A stretch of 64,000 nucleotides of DNA. Source: Cristatella mucedo (Eukaryota; Bryozoa; Phylactolaemata; Cristatellidae). Position numbers and translations under genes: made by a program. Below the pieces are notes generated by a model. That model saw nothing but the letters and a program-made list of their open reading frames with translations. It was not told the DNA's origin and made no database searches. Positions 23,209-35,577 of the stretch are shown here, piece after piece; position 1 is the stretch's first letter; each line of letters starts with the position of its first letter. The stretch spans positions 2,271,001-2,335,000 of the forward strand of contig WPIO01000029.1 of NCBI GenBank assembly GCA_009760855.2. Direction: 5' to 3'.

Positions 23209-24610
23209 ATTCATGGGAGAGTGTGTGGAAAATGAGCAGTCAGCAGCTCGAGCAGATGATGCCAGAGAAAGAAGAGCTATCAGTGAAACCGGCGAGCCAC
23301 CCGACTGCTTCGGATTGAGCTCTGGGTATTTGGAAGATCTTACCGGAAGCGACAGATGGCGACCTTGGCTGCCGCAGCAGCGGACTTTTTGCTGGCAATG
23401 TAGGCTGCCCGCCGCTGGTGTCCGCGCTAGTCGCTCGGGTGCTAGGCCGACTGCTTCCAGCTGGCGACGCCGAAGAAGTAGGCATTGGAGTGCTGTTATC
23501 GTTGCTTTCCATGTCCTCAAACTGCTCCTTCGTGCCGCGAACGGCACTGTCCGCGAGTGCCAAACAGCTCTTTAGAGCAATATCTGAGCGGGCCAACTGT
23601 TCGGGAGCCTCGCCGCGTGGCTGCTCATTTTTTCGATCTCATTGAGACTTCGCCCTATAGCAAGCACCGCACGAGATTCAACTAGATTCACTTTGGCCTA
23701 GCGGGACACGTTCCGAACTGAGTGCTTTTGAGCCAGGCTAGCAGCTACACGCAATGCCTACCTCGACAGGGGCGAGACCACCTGCGGCACTCCTTCGCAG
23801 TCCGCGAGCTTGGAGCTGTCTCAACCAGTAGCCGCCGCGGTGGATCTTAGTGAGCTCAAGATTTGTAAGGTGGTCCACAACTGCTGCAGCCCGTCAAGCG
23901 ATCGGCTGCAGCTAGGCTTTCGAGGCGACGTGGGGCTGCCAGGCAGCGGGAAGGCTGGGCAAATCCTTGGGCAGTACACTAAGGACAATCGATAGGCCTC
24001 GGCCCAGCGATCCGAACCCAGAGCAGCACAATGGTCGTGTTTGTGCAGCAATTGACTCAAATTCGATTGGATTGAGACCCTATGCAGGCTGACAAGTCAC
24101 CGGCAAAGTGGTTACATGGTTCATTGTGAGGCATTGTCGGAACAGTCGACGGAAGAAGGCGACCTGGCCTGCCGGCGAGGCGGCGACTCGACTACAAATT
24201 AGTGATCCGGCAGGAATAAAGCGATCCCACTGACTTCGCAAACGGGCTTCATTGGCGGGATGTGGGCCACATCGCTGAGAACACTGAGGCTGACACACGA
24301 GGCCAGCACGTCCGTCAGCTTGACGAAGCCAACGGCACTTAATCGGAGGCCAGCACTGCGTGCTTCGCGAACGTAAGAGGCAACTGAAATAGGGGACCGG
24401 TTGTGGGAGCTTTCGTTAAAAAGTTCCCGTGCAAAACAAAGATATGCCAGCATCGAAAACACGAGCCCAGTCGTTATATTGCAAGAACTGTAGAAAGCCG
24501 AGCCAGTGCTCACATGCTGACCGCAGCATGCCGAGCTTCAAGTCCGAATCGAACACAGCAGCCAAGTACAATGCACACACAAGAGGTGGCTCTTGCGTCT
24601 CGGCGGCCAT
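23194..24610 (-). CDS. Gene Y, candidate multi-exon gene with a frame break, product unknown
   Basis: Coding-like minus-strand segments in order: an ATG frame from 24610 (CALYLAAVFDSDLKLG); an exon after a strong acceptor (cctatttcag) at about 24387-24199 (VGFVKLTDVLASCVSL); an exon ending at 23762 before gtaggc (HLTNLELTKIHRGGYWLRQL); an exon 23697-23344 ending before gtaaga; and a possible last exon 23246-23194. In the fourth, the first part (ESRAVLAIGRSLNEIEKMSS) and second part (EQLARSDIALKSCLALADS) read well but lie in different frames. That implies a one-base indel near 23,620, a pseudogene, or a wrong exon boundary. It is followed by a Ser/Pro-rich tail. No family recognised, and joins in the 5' half are uncertain. 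Confidence 0.35.
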
Positions 24611-25080
24611 TTGTTTCGATGGCTCAGTTATTATGCTCAGTTATGGCTGTTACAAAAACACTGCATGAATGAGGTTAACCCATCGGGTTTTTTCGTTGAC
24701 AGGTGCAAGATAGCCCATAGACTCGAGGCAGCTCTTGCCGGCACGTGCGAAGCTTACGGCAGAACTCTATAGCTCGATCCTTACTGGAAGTTCTACATTG
24801 GGCTGGTGTACGAAGCTCGACATCGATGTGTCTAGACAGTTTTTTCTTAAAGTTGTGAATACTGGTGTACTGGTGCAGTTTAAGGCAATGAGTCAGTAAA
24901 AGCGAACTTCCAGCCCGAGAGGCCGTCGAAGCCCGAACGATCACTCTGCTGTCGTGACAGGTCGATCACAGCCGTGACATATTTTAAGCAGCTGATGTTG
25001 CACTGCATGCTCTCAGCTTCTTTCAGAGAATACCTAGATTAAACTGGAACGGAAACGTGGCAACAATCGCAGCTGGTTTC

Positions 25081-25715
25081 CAGAAGCCTCACTCTGCTGT
25101 GGACAACCCCCAAAAAAGCAACTAGGCCACTGCAAATTGCTATGAATATTGCTGCAAGGCTACTTTTCAAGTCCCAGAGGTTTGACCATGCGTGTCCTTC
25201 GGTAAAAAGGCTAGGATGGCTGCCGATTGATCAACGGATACAGAGCAAAGTTCTTATTCTGACCCACAAGGCTCAACACGGCTTGGCTCCTCCATACCTA
25301 GCTGAACTTTTGCACCAGCATCAGCCTCCTCGTACCCTCAGGTCCTGTATGGACAATAAATTAGCTGTTCCATTCCTCCGCTTAAAGACCGCTGGCGACA
25401 GAAGCTTTAGCTCTGTACGTCCTAGACTGTGGAACTAGCTTCCACAATTCTTACACTATTCTTACGCTTACAACTGCTCTACTGCTGCCGATTATGGCTC
25501 ATCCTTTCCAGCGATCCTGAGCTGCTACTTCCATACCACTCACTACCTCAGCTGATCTCCTGACTCTACTAAGCTTCACACTTTCTCTTTGTTGCGTGAG
25601 ACGAAGTATGTTGGCTACCGAATGCATGCCGAAAGCCGCTTAGGCTGTCAGTGCGCTATACAAAAATCTCCTGCATAACACCCACATAGTCTTTGTCGAG
25701 TTACAGACGGATGCA
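25081..25715 (+). mobile_element. LINE-A 3' half
   Basis: A 98-residue remnant at 25142-25438 ([20 protein letters not shown], then PFLRLKTAGDRSFSS) matches the C-terminus of LINE-A. It is followed by the untranslated region to gttacagacggatg at 25715. Upstream stops and truncation disable it. Confidence 0.88.
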
Positions 25716-25859
25716 TTATATTTTTATAAATTGCATTGCACAACGATGCTAGCCCACCAATTCACCGAATGTGGCAGCTGCTGATGCATGCTGGGCTAAT
25801 TTAATTCTATCAGACTTTAATTATAAAGATAATGCTAATAATTAAAAGCAGGTGTCCAC

Positions 25860-26322
25860 TCAGTTCTTTGGGGTACTGCATGACGTTCCTTCATACCTAG
25901 TTGTACTGCTGCACCATTTTCAACTGCTCCTGCGAAGGTATTGTCAATAGACTTGATTAGCTGCTTCATTCTTTTGCTTAAAGAATGTTGGCGATATAGG
26001 CTTTTGCTCTGCAGGTCCTAGACTGCAGAACTCACTTCCACACATATTACACAAAGACATCTTCCCTACTGATGACGATGCTGGTAAATTTTTGACAGCC
26101 ACCCGAAGCTGCTTCCATTCTATTGACTTCCTCGACTGCTCTCTTAGCTACCTTTTTTAGCATGTCTCTTTATTCCGTGAGATAGTTCTGCTGGCTACCA
26201 AATACACAACGAAAGCCGGTTATGCTTAGGGTGAGCTATAGAAAACTGTATAACACCCAGTATAACATCCAGTATAACACCCAGCTGGTCTTAGTGGCTT
26301 CGTGGATTTACAGATACAGGTC
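25860..26322 (+). mobile_element. Second, more degraded LINE-A 3' fragment
   Basis: Same region of LINE-A as the preceding copy (gttggcgatataggctt, cctagactgcagaactc) with many differences. It ends at gatttacagataca. A short internal repeat of cagtataacac lies near 26,255-26,282. Confidence 0.75.
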
Positions 26323-26480
26323 AATACAGACACACTATATATACTCGTTTATATAAACTATATTTTCGATTTTGTACTAATGTTCATCAAACTCTATGCC
26401 AAAATAAGCATGCAGAGTAAATTTTCAGTTCTAATACCAAAGCAAGCAGCTTGCAACACAGCCAATGACAGCAGTGCCAT

Positions 26481-26597
26481 GCTGGTTTGACCCAGGAGTA
26501 AGGTGCTCGCGTCTGACGACCAAGGTCGGGGGGGGGGTGGGGGACTCGAGCCCCCCTGTGGCATACGTAAAGCATCTATCACGTTCTCTTAGGGCAT

Positions 26598-26600
<3 letters not shown>
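26481..26600 (+). mobile_element. SINE-A copy with microsatellite tail
   Basis: The tRNA-like head (gctggtttgacccag, then gactcgagcccc) includes a G run. The LINE-B-like tail (gttctcttagggcatta) runs straight into a TA/TG microsatellite. Confidence 0.75.

Positions 26601-26672
<72 letters not shown>
26597..26672. repeat. TA-TG microsatellite
   Basis: About ten TA units followed by about 25 TG units. Confidence 0.95.
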
Positions 26673-26673
<1 letters not shown>

Positions 26674-26913
26674 TGTGTGAATAATATATTTTTCTAATAT
26701 ACATATAACAAAAATTTATTTCTTAATAATTATAATGAAAACACAACAGTTCCGGCAACGATACGCCGACTGGTGTGTACAGACTTAATCCACTGCAAAG
26801 CTGTCAGCACTGATCACGAACAGCACCACAGTTTGAGGCCGTGGAAAACTACGACATTGAATGAAATATTATATCCAGTACATAGAGCTCAGCATACTGA
26901 AAACTCTGATAGA

Positions 26914-29900
26914 CTAGCGCGAAGCTGAGGCATCGGCATACTGCTGAGTCCACGTTTGTGGAGCCATGTTGTCAAAGATCTAAAAAAATGGAATTTAATT
27001 ATTAACACAGGGCTGGAAGCAGGATCCGGGACACTAGACAAACATGATCCCTGCCGGTCGCTATTACAAAGCAAGAGAAAAAGTATGCAGTAGCCACCTG
27101 AATATAATAATTTGGCTGCCACTATCACAGCTGCACGATCCTACACAAGGTTTAACCAGACTAGAACTGTCGTGCAATGGCATTATAAGATGGATTGGGA
27201 ATATTTGGTATTAGACTACCTTTTGACATATCCTTCTAATAAGCCAATGTCAGAGGCTAATCCAAGGTAATTGACTACCACCACTGTAGACTTTCCCTAC
27301 GTAGCCAGCCGACTAAGCAACAAGCTTCATTAGTAAATGTAGTCATTGATGGCAAATCAAGTAATAAAAATACTAGCTGATCGCCCACAGCAGGATTTGA
27401 ACCCACGACCTCAAGACCGAGATCACGACAAGCAACCAGCTTGACCAAACTTATCGGATATCTTCGGCAAGTCAGACAGCTAACCCCTTTCTAACATTTC
27501 GGTCAGGCACACTGAAAGTGCCAGCCTGGTGTTAGTTCAGAGCCATTGGGGTCGATCATTTTGTGCTAAACCTAAGGCATCTTTAACGGATGACTTTATT
27601 CACATAAGTCACTTCCAACTACTCAAAACAGCTTTTGAGGGCTAGAACTTAGCATAAAACAACGACCCTAGTTTTATTTTCTTAAACAGCCTTATGCTTG
27701 CACAAGAACAAAAGCTGAGGTAACAATAGCATGGTCTTATGATGATTTTTGGCAGTAGCAAGCATCGCTACGATAGCAAGCATCGCTACGATAGCAAGCA
27801 TCGCTACGATAGCAAGCATCGCTACGATAGCAAGCATCGCTACGATAGCAAGCATCGCTACGATAGCAAGCATCGCTACGATAGCAAGCATCGCTACGAT
27901 AGCAAGCATCAATATGGCAGGTGTGCTAAATGATATAAGATATAGGCCAAAGAAATACCATTCTGGTTATAGAAACATTGCACAGAGATGACCGAGATTT
28001 CGGGCTCAGTATTGATATTGATCATGCTTCCTTTGCAGCAAATATAAAGTGTCCAGACAGAGATTAAGTTCTCCAAGGGTGCTATACAAATATATCATTA
28101 TCATTTAAATCATGGACAACCTAAAGAAAAACTTGTATACGTGGCTTACTTGACAGCTAGGTTTAAATTGTACAACCACAAAACCACATAACAACGAGCC
28201 AGGGCCAAGGAGACAAGATTGACTCACAGCCGGACTCAAGCTCACCTTCGACACAAACTCGAGAATATGCATTTTGCTAGTTTCCAGTTTGGCTCGGTCA
28301 CCCCAAGTGAACTCATATTCAACCGGGTCTGTATTAGGCACTCGTTCGTAGCATAAGTAACCTTGCTTCACAAAGTCTTGTGTGACTAACTTCTTAGCAT
28401 CTTTAAACACCGGATCTGGAGTGCTACAAAAGAACAGCAGCTAAATTACGATTACAGCACATGATCTGATGTTACCTTGCCCCTTCAAAGAAAGTGCATT
28501 GCCACTAGTGGGCTGCTGCTACTTACTCTATAGCCACTCCCAGCTTCTTGAGCATGCTCCAAACAATGGCTGCAACAATTACTATGTCGTTACATGACAC
28601 TAACTTATGTATGCCGACAAACCAGAGACAAAAAATAGTGGCTCAACATGGAGTTGCATTCGGGGAATCATTATAATCCCATAGGCAAAAGCTGCAGTGC
28701 TGTTCCCAATTCAAGTTAAACTAAGCATTCAGAAGCACTCCAACATGGCTGTCAAAAAGCAGTTCGTTGTGTGAGAGTCCAAAGTCAAATTATACCCAAA
28801 AAACAAAGCGTATAACCAAGAGCCATGTGTATTGAGTACTACCAGAGCCCATGGGTGGAGCGAGAGGAGGAAAGCAGGCTTCACTCTTCCTTAAGTGAAT
28901 CAGAAAGGGAAGTGCCACCATGCACTACGGCTAGTTAGGCTTGCATTGTGATTGATTGACCGACCAGACAAAACACGCAGAAGGCTACTTCAGCAACAGC
29001 AGCAAACCGTATTCTTACAAACAGCTAAGCGATTTCTGCTGGATAAGCTTTACCAACGTTATACAGTGGTACCTTGGCTTACGAGTGTCTCGGCTTATGA
29101 GTGTCTCGACATACGAGGGTCTCGACATTCGAGTGTTTCGAGATACGAGCTGTCTCTCAGCCGATTTTTTGCTTGGAGTTGCGAGCTAAAATTCGGGTTA
29201 CGAGCCAGCTTCAGATACTCCACTGCTAGTTGCCACAGCGAACGTCAAACTGCCTGTGGTTAGTCAGGTCAATAAGGGTAGGGCAGCAAACGACGTTCAG
29301 TTGCAAGAAGCTGCCCTACGACCCGGGTGTGACGACAAGCGCAGGCCTATTGGTTCGCTTCCAGACAGACTCGAGCGAGCCATCGCGGTGCTTGGCCGCA
29401 TACGATCGGCAGACTCCGATGATCCGACTACGGCAGGAACAGCTATGCATGTATTGTACTATATTTAGGCGAAATAATCGTGTGAGAGTTCATCGCATAA
29501 CTGATAACAATCGGCACGTCCACGTATAGGCCCAGCCAATAAATTGAAAGCGAGGAGAGCCCTGCAAAAAGGGTACAAATCGGAGAATAAGATTAAGATA
29601 TTCATTGCAGCCTTTCTCCTCTAACTCGATTAGCATCAAGTCGTCTTATCTCCACGTTACTCCTATACATTAGGATTAATAAAACACGTTTATTGCAAGA
29701 CATTCTATTGTATTGCCTTCAAAACAATATTCGTTATTTATAAGTACACTTTTTAATTTAAAAGCGTGTGACAAAAAATCGCAGTGTTTTTTTTTGGGGG
29801 TCCGGAACGAATTAATGGCATTTTAATTCATTTCCATGGAGAAAATTGATTTGACATATGAATAATTAGAGTTACGAGCTCCGGCACGGAACGAATTAAA

Positions 29901-32900
29901 CTTGTAAGCCAAGGTACCACTGTATTCGAATCATGCATGCTAGCACTTCAGCATAAATAGATGGCTACACCAACGATGCCGTGCATTTCTTACTCACACT
30001 CGTGTACCACATTGCCACTCATGAAGATGACACCGAGAATGATCGAGACAAGAGCCGATCTTGCATTTTCTTCGGGTGACCTAAACATAGGAGTGAGAAA
30101 ACATGACTCGACCGGGACACACTGCCAGCACGAGGTGGCAGCTATTTAGTGGGTGTTCACAGTCCAGTGTGAGCATTCAGAATAGACAGCCTCGACAGTG
30201 AGCCAGAAATTGGAAGTATGTTCCACTGACTGGAGTTTCCAGAGCATACGTTTGCAATGAAAATAAAAAATTGCTTGCAGCAGTCCTCAAACCCGCGACC
30301 TGGGTGGTGACCTACAAGCACCTCACTGCTAAGCTAAGACCAAGGGGTGGCATGGTGACATTTGTATACATCCTATGACATTTCTTGTCAGCCCTTGCAA
30401 AGAACAAAGGATACGGTAGACAAGCCTAGACAGAACAAGGAGGCATAAGATCCTTAGCAAGCCATTACGAATGAAACCTCGAATGTGTGATAGTCTTCCC
30501 ACTGCTCAACGGAATTAGGCGCAAAAAACCTCAATTGCATCTACATATTGAGCATATTCTAGGAGACAGACTATTCTTGTCATAGATTCGAAAGAAAGTT
30601 GGCCGAAATTCGGAACAACGTCTGCAACATACACTCGAGCACAGACCCTAGCCTACGAAGAGTAGTAGGCATCAGACCTAAACAAATACACTCACCTAAT
30701 ATAATGCCTTTTGTGATGGCGTTTCATAAACCGGCATTCACAAAAACTAACGAGAGAAAGCTCGTCCACATTTCCCTAGTTTGCAGCATATTGAAAAAGA
30801 CTGTACTGTCCATTTGCGGCATTTCCTAGCCCCACACTATCGCCAATCGGCATGCAAGACCATCTATTTCAATAGTTGACTGACTTCACAAAGGGCCAAA
30901 TGTGGGCTTTGCCAACGTTTCAAATTGCTATACAATTTCAAATTACTAATATCTTTGTGAGACTTGAAGAAGATAGCATGACCAGCATCATCGATAACGC
31001 AAAGAGACCCGGACAACCACATGTCAATACAGATGCTAGGGCAGGCTAATAAAAAGTGAAGCTTTAGGCATCATTTCACCCCTGCCACATGGAGCCATGC
31101 AGGATAATGCAGAAACATACCAAGCGTCTTCATTTTCCGAGTCAAACTTATTGATCAATATGTAGGTTTGATGCTTGCCATCAAGCTCCACCAGCTTGAT
31201 TCCAAATACCTAGGGCAAAAAACACACCTATCCATAGGGTACTTAACTGCTGGCAAGGCAATGAGATTAAGGGTTACGGCAATGGGACACAGATGGCAAA
31301 CTATGGTAAACATTTTGTCTAATCAGACTTGCGATTTCGAAAGTACACAAAAGTCAAAGTTGCATATGGCAGAACAAAGCCACACTATCCCTGCCGTAAT
31401 ATATCTTATGAAGATTCTTAGAGTAAAGCAAATTGCCACTATGAAACAGCATGTTAACTAGTTGTATCCTTACATATCAACGATGTTCAATATTGCTTTC
31501 AAAGAAAGCGAATAGCTTTGCTTCATACGGCTTACTGAAGTCGAGGAGCATGACTCTCATTAACAATAACCATGCTTACAAAATCGATTACATTTTTCAA
31601 ACGTGAAAAGGGAACAGCACAGGTAGCAATGAATCCAAAAACTGCTGAGTGTAAGCCCAGGAAAACGAGTGCAATGTCTAGCACCGTGGGATCGGTTATC
31701 TCGTGCCTAGTCTCCACACATGTAACTCTGTGAAGCTTTCCTGAGCAGCAAGGGTTCAGCAGTGTGGCAAAAGTAGTTGCTGTCAAGAGACAAGTAAGTA
31801 GGAAATGAACCAAGATAAACGAAGACAACAGTTATCGTGCTAATGCAGTCAACAACACTCCCAGGAGGTAAGGTACTTGCTCTTCCCGAACCAGGTCGTG
31901 GATTCGAGTCCTTCAGTGGGCTATCTTTTATTGCCCAATGAAAGCAGTGGTGATAGCCATTAAGGCTCTTCTGCCTACATAAATGAGGCTGGTCAACCAG
32001 CTAATCAGCCAAAACCAGCAATAACAACAAAGCTGAAAACGCATGCACAATCTCGGAGCATAAGTGCCAAAAGCAGCTTGCCGGAAAGTCCCTAAACCCC
32101 TTTGCAGACTTGGTCAGATGACCAGCTAAAGACTACAGTGGTGCCTTGAGTTACGAGTGTCCCAGCTCTAACTATCAAGTTTCTCGAAATACGAGCCTTC
32201 TCTCGAACGACTTTTGTTTTGAATTGAGAGCAAGAATTCGGGTTACGAGCCAGCTTCAAATACCCGTCTGCTAGTTGGCTCAGTGAACCCCACAATGAAT
32301 GCAGCAACATCTGCCCAGCATCCTGTGTCTCACTCGTTCATTTTAAGTGCTTAGTTCGCAGTGGTCACAGTGGAAGCACCAGTGTTGTGCTCGACTTTGT
32401 GCATGGTTATTTTGAGATCTACGCTCTTCTAGTCATGTATCCGAAAAAAGCGAGCTCGGAGAACAGTGCTGAGAAGAAAAAGTATAAAGAAAGAAATTAT
32501 CGAAAAACATGTCTAAGGTGTGCAAGTAGTCGATTAAGGCTATAACGATAACCAAGGGTATGAAAGTAATTTCTAAGTGGCAGGCATCTATCCGCGAATG
32601 TGGAGAAGCTGCTGATGGTGTGGTTGAAGGAGAAGCAGCTTGAAGGAGAAACCGTGACAGAGGCTGTAATCTGCAAGAAGGCATGAGCTACTTATGCTGA
32701 TTTGCTGAAGAAGACTCCAGGCACTTCAACTGACGAAGCGTCGGTGAGCCGTTTAAAGCCAGCCGGGGGTGAATCGAGAATTTTAAAAAGAGGACCGGTA
32801 TGCATTCAGTTGTCAGGCATGGTGAGGCAGCAAGTGCAGATATGAAGGCAGCTGAGGATTACCTCAAAATTTTTGCTGGAATTATAACAGCAGAAAGATA

Positions 32901-35577
32901 TATCCTCAAGCAAGTCTTCAACTGTGCCGAGACAGGATTCTTATGGAAGAAAATGCCGGACTGGAATGGAGGACTTGTATAACTGCAGAGGAGAAGAGAA
33001 TGAATACCAGGCCACAAACCCAAGAAGAATAGGTTTCCCCCTCTCACTTAGTGTGCGCCAACGCTAGTGGCGACTGCAAAATTAAGCTGCCGCTTGTTTA
33101 TCATTCGGAAAACTCTAGAACCTTTAGGTCACACAAGATTCTGAAAGAAAAACTGCAGGTTATGTGGAGAACAAACTCGAGGGCATGGGCCACCAGGCAG
33201 TTCTTTGTGGACTGTGCGAATTTGGTCCTTGGTCCCGATGTTAAGAAATATCTCCAGGACAATAACCTACCCCTGCAAGCCCTTCTCGTCCTGGATAAGG
33301 CACCTGCTCACCCATCTAACCTCGAAAATGACATCATCGAAGAGTTCAAGTTTAGAAGGGTTCTCTACCTTCTGTCCAGCACAGCCCCTACCGTGCAGCC
33401 CATGGGCCAGCGGATGATTTCTAATGTCAAGAAACTCTTCACTAAGAACTTGTTCTGCTGCTGCTTTGAGGTGATGGAGGGCACAAACCTTAGCCTTCGA
33501 GAGTTCTGGAAGGACCACTATAACATCGTGGTAAGCCTCAGAATTATCTATATGGCCTAGCAGGGTGATACAAAGAGGACCTTGACCTCTGCATCGAAGA
33601 AGCTTCGGCCTGAGGTTGTGTCTGAAATAGACTTTGAAAGGTTTGAACCTGAAGTGGGAGTGACGAATGAAATAGTGTCACTCGGCAAGTCCATGAGCCT
33701 GGACATGAATGAGGGTGACATAAACAAGCCCATCGAGGAACACTCCGTGGAAATGACAGTGAAAGTAAAGAAAGCGTGGCAAAAAGGGCAAAAATCAGCA
33801 ATTAAGATTCAGTTATTCATTTCAGCCTTTCTCTTCCAGCTCTGTCAGCATCTTTAAATCGTCTGATCTCTATGGTAAATGATGTACATTATACTTGATT
33901 AAAACCAATTTATTGCGTACATTCTATTGTATTGTTTTCAAACAATGTTCGTTATTTATAAGAACATTTTTTAATTAAAAAAGTGGGACAAAAATCGTGG
34001 TGCTGTTTGGGGGTCCGGAACGGATTAATGGCATTTTAATTCATTTCAATGGGGAAAGTTTATTTGACATGCGAGTAATTTTAGTTACAAGCTCTGTAAC
34101 AGAACAAATTAAACTCGTAAGTCAAAGCACCACCGCAAATGGGTCCAAGCAGGTGGACGTGATGCAGCCATCGAAGATACTAGGCATTGATGCACCAAGT
34201 AGCCCCACCCTCAATTGGCTGACGTCCGTGCGGTCTTCTACACAACATTACTGCACGGTCGTTCGTTTGTATGATGCCTCCTCTCTCCAGAAGTAAGAAT
34301 GCTTACGTCTGTTCAGAGAAGTCACTTTAAAAGGCCGACCGGACATGGGCCAAGCTAGCTAGACCACGTCTGCTTGTCGGAAGCATACTAGATTGCTTGT
34401 GCTGTAAAATGTACAATCGTTTCACGCCACAGAGGCCCTACATAGAGCAAGACATAAACGGTTGGGGTGAGATCGCTTGAAGAAAATTTGGGGTCGGCCG
34501 AACCGTGATGAAACACAGCCAATATGCATTCTCTAAACCAGCCTCGCCAATCGGCGCATCAGCGACTCGGCACAGGCAGGCGAACCTCAAGCAGCTTCTT
34601 CTTAGCTTGATCCATCATGGTAGCAAACCCCCGACTCATTTCCTTAAGCACGTGCTTGCTGATGTCTGTAAAAGTAAACTTAATATGACAAGTCCAGCAC
34701 AAAACCGTAAAGAATCTAGGAATCTATGTATTCGATTATACAGACAAGCCAAATTGAGCTGGGATGAGCGATGAAGGTGAGGTTGCTCCGAGGCAGTCAA
34801 CTGATCGACAGGCAATGGGTCAGAGGAGGGCAGGAATACAATTTTACGACTTTAAAAACACATGCCATACACCCTCAGGGAGGGAGGACCGTCGGACCTG
34901 CCAAGGCAAGCCTATCCATAGGAGCATCACGAACCAAGTTGCAGCGGCTGGAACGACCACCTACGGTGCCAGGCACCACCACTCGAGCAAGCATCGAGGC
35001 TCAAGCCCTGCTCGACAGCTGGCAGCCTGCCAGTACCTGGCCCGCTAGTAGCTTTGCTTCTGAAAAGCAGCAGCTGTCCCTTGAAAGAGCACACACAAGC
35101 GGCTGAAGCTGCTGCCATGATGAAAAGCCTGAAGCAAGGTGGGCGCAGACACAAAATCAAGATGACACAGGCATCGCATGCAACACTGGGCAATAGGAAA
35201 CTATACCCTGACGTTTGATGGGCACTTTCTTCTGGTCAGCCACAAGTAAGAACTGGACAAGGTCGTTCACCTAAGAATCAGATAAAAACACATGCACATA
35301 CTCATACGCAGAACCGCACATAAGCAACTAACGCATAAGGCTGTTTGGTAATCTCCATCACTCACCCTCTTGTTTACATCATCCGTTGAGAATGTTGCGA
35401 GAGCTCGGGTAGCTTGAGACAAGCTAACGCTATCACTCTCCGAGCCTGCAGCCGAACTTGCCGCCACCTAAAAGAGAATGGTCAGCTGCCAAGTGAGTAG
35501 ACGTAAAGCACATATTAGCACACCTCACTTCGTTGGTAAGCGCTTGGGCTTCGATTGGACCGGAAGAAGACACTGCT
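26914..35577 (-). CDS. nsmce3: NSE3 homologue (MAGE-domain subunit of the SMC5/6 complex)
   Basis: Nine minus-strand exons: 35577-35529 (tentative), 35467-35366, 35270-35207, 34665-34586, 31209-31121, 30080-29998, 28569-28527, 28423-28246 and 26979-26914 (TAG). Junction phases all agree. The product of about 250 residues spans a full MAGE homology domain: [105 protein letters not shown] and [13 protein letters not shown]. Invertebrates generally have one MAGE gene, NSE3. With NSE1 and NSE4 it forms the nuclear SMC5/6 subcomplex for DNA repair and chromosome maintenance (family knowledge). The start codon exon is not found. One donor is gttcgc, weak but in frame. Introns hold the minisatellite, SINEs and both Tigger elements. 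Confidence 0.87.
27335..27452 (-). mobile_element. SINE-B copy in an nsmce3 intron
   Basis: In complement it shows the box-B-like cgtgggttcaaatcctg followed by the SINE-B body (gggcgatcagctag). Confidence 0.65.
27758..27910. repeat. 18-bp minisatellite, about 8.5 copies
   Basis: The unit agcaagcatcgctacgat is repeated almost perfectly. Because the unit is a multiple of three and stop-free, several frames stay open across it on both strands. It sits in the last intron of nsmce3, so it is not expected to be translated. Confidence 0.95.
28018..28108 (+). mobile_element. LINE-B 3' tail
   Basis: gatcatgcttcctttgcagc, then gagattaagttctccaag and ATC/ATT repeats; only the tail is present. Confidence 0.8.
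29064..29922. mobile_element. Tigger-type MITE in an nsmce3 intron
   Basis: Terminal inverted repeats cagtggtaccttggcttac and its complement bound the element, with TA on each side (29062-29063 and 29923-29924). Both ends, about 190 and 360 bases, resemble the autonomous-type Tigger at 32136-34135, including the ggggtccggaacg motif near the 3' end. The central 300 bases (about 29,250-29,560) do not match it. There is no transposase. Confidence 0.9.
30255..30350 (-). mobile_element. SINE-B head
   Basis: In complement it shows the box-B-like ggtcgcgggtttgagg and the start of the body (ctgctgcaagcaatt). A short partial copy. Confidence 0.6.
31855..32030 (+). mobile_element. SINE-B copy, best preserved
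   Basis: Head with box-A-like aggtaaggtacttgctc and box-B-like gtcgtggattcgagtcc; body gggctatcttttattgccc; tail cataaatgaggctggtc ending in agccaa and an A-rich stretch. Confidence 0.75.
32136..34135 (+). mobile_element. Tigger (pogo-type) DNA transposon, inactive
   Basis: About 2.0 kb bounded by inverted repeats cagtggtgccttgagttac and its diverged complement ending near 34135. A TA lies on the left; the right TA is mutated. It lies in an nsmce3 intron. The interior carries a broken transposase gene, annotated separately. Confidence 0.92.
32440..33857 (+). pseudogene. Tigger transposase pseudogene
   Basis: Consecutive blocks match a Tigger transposase: an N-terminal region with [16 protein letters not shown] near 32,610; [11 protein letters not shown] from 32803; and the DDE region at 32,900-33,560 with [14 protein letters not shown] and [11 protein letters not shown]. 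Stops and shifts separate the blocks. Two of three catalytic acidic positions are lost. The first Asp is Ala (codon 32926-32928, NCAETG), and the third is Gly (codon 33405-33407, QPMGQ). The second Asp remains. The acidic C-terminal tail is readable at 33,600-33,780. Confidence 0.9.

Noticed and set aside
26481-26570. Possible tRNA gene
   Set aside because: The head matches the other SINE-A copies and continues into the SINE tail; the T-arm region is distorted by a G run.
27682-27991. Repeat-protein frames over the 18-bp minisatellite
   Set aside because: Openness follows from an 18-bp stop-free unit; the array sits in an intron of nsmce3.
30599-30829. Plus-strand 76-codon frame
   Set aside because: No splice sites, no family and no conservation signal; probably chance.
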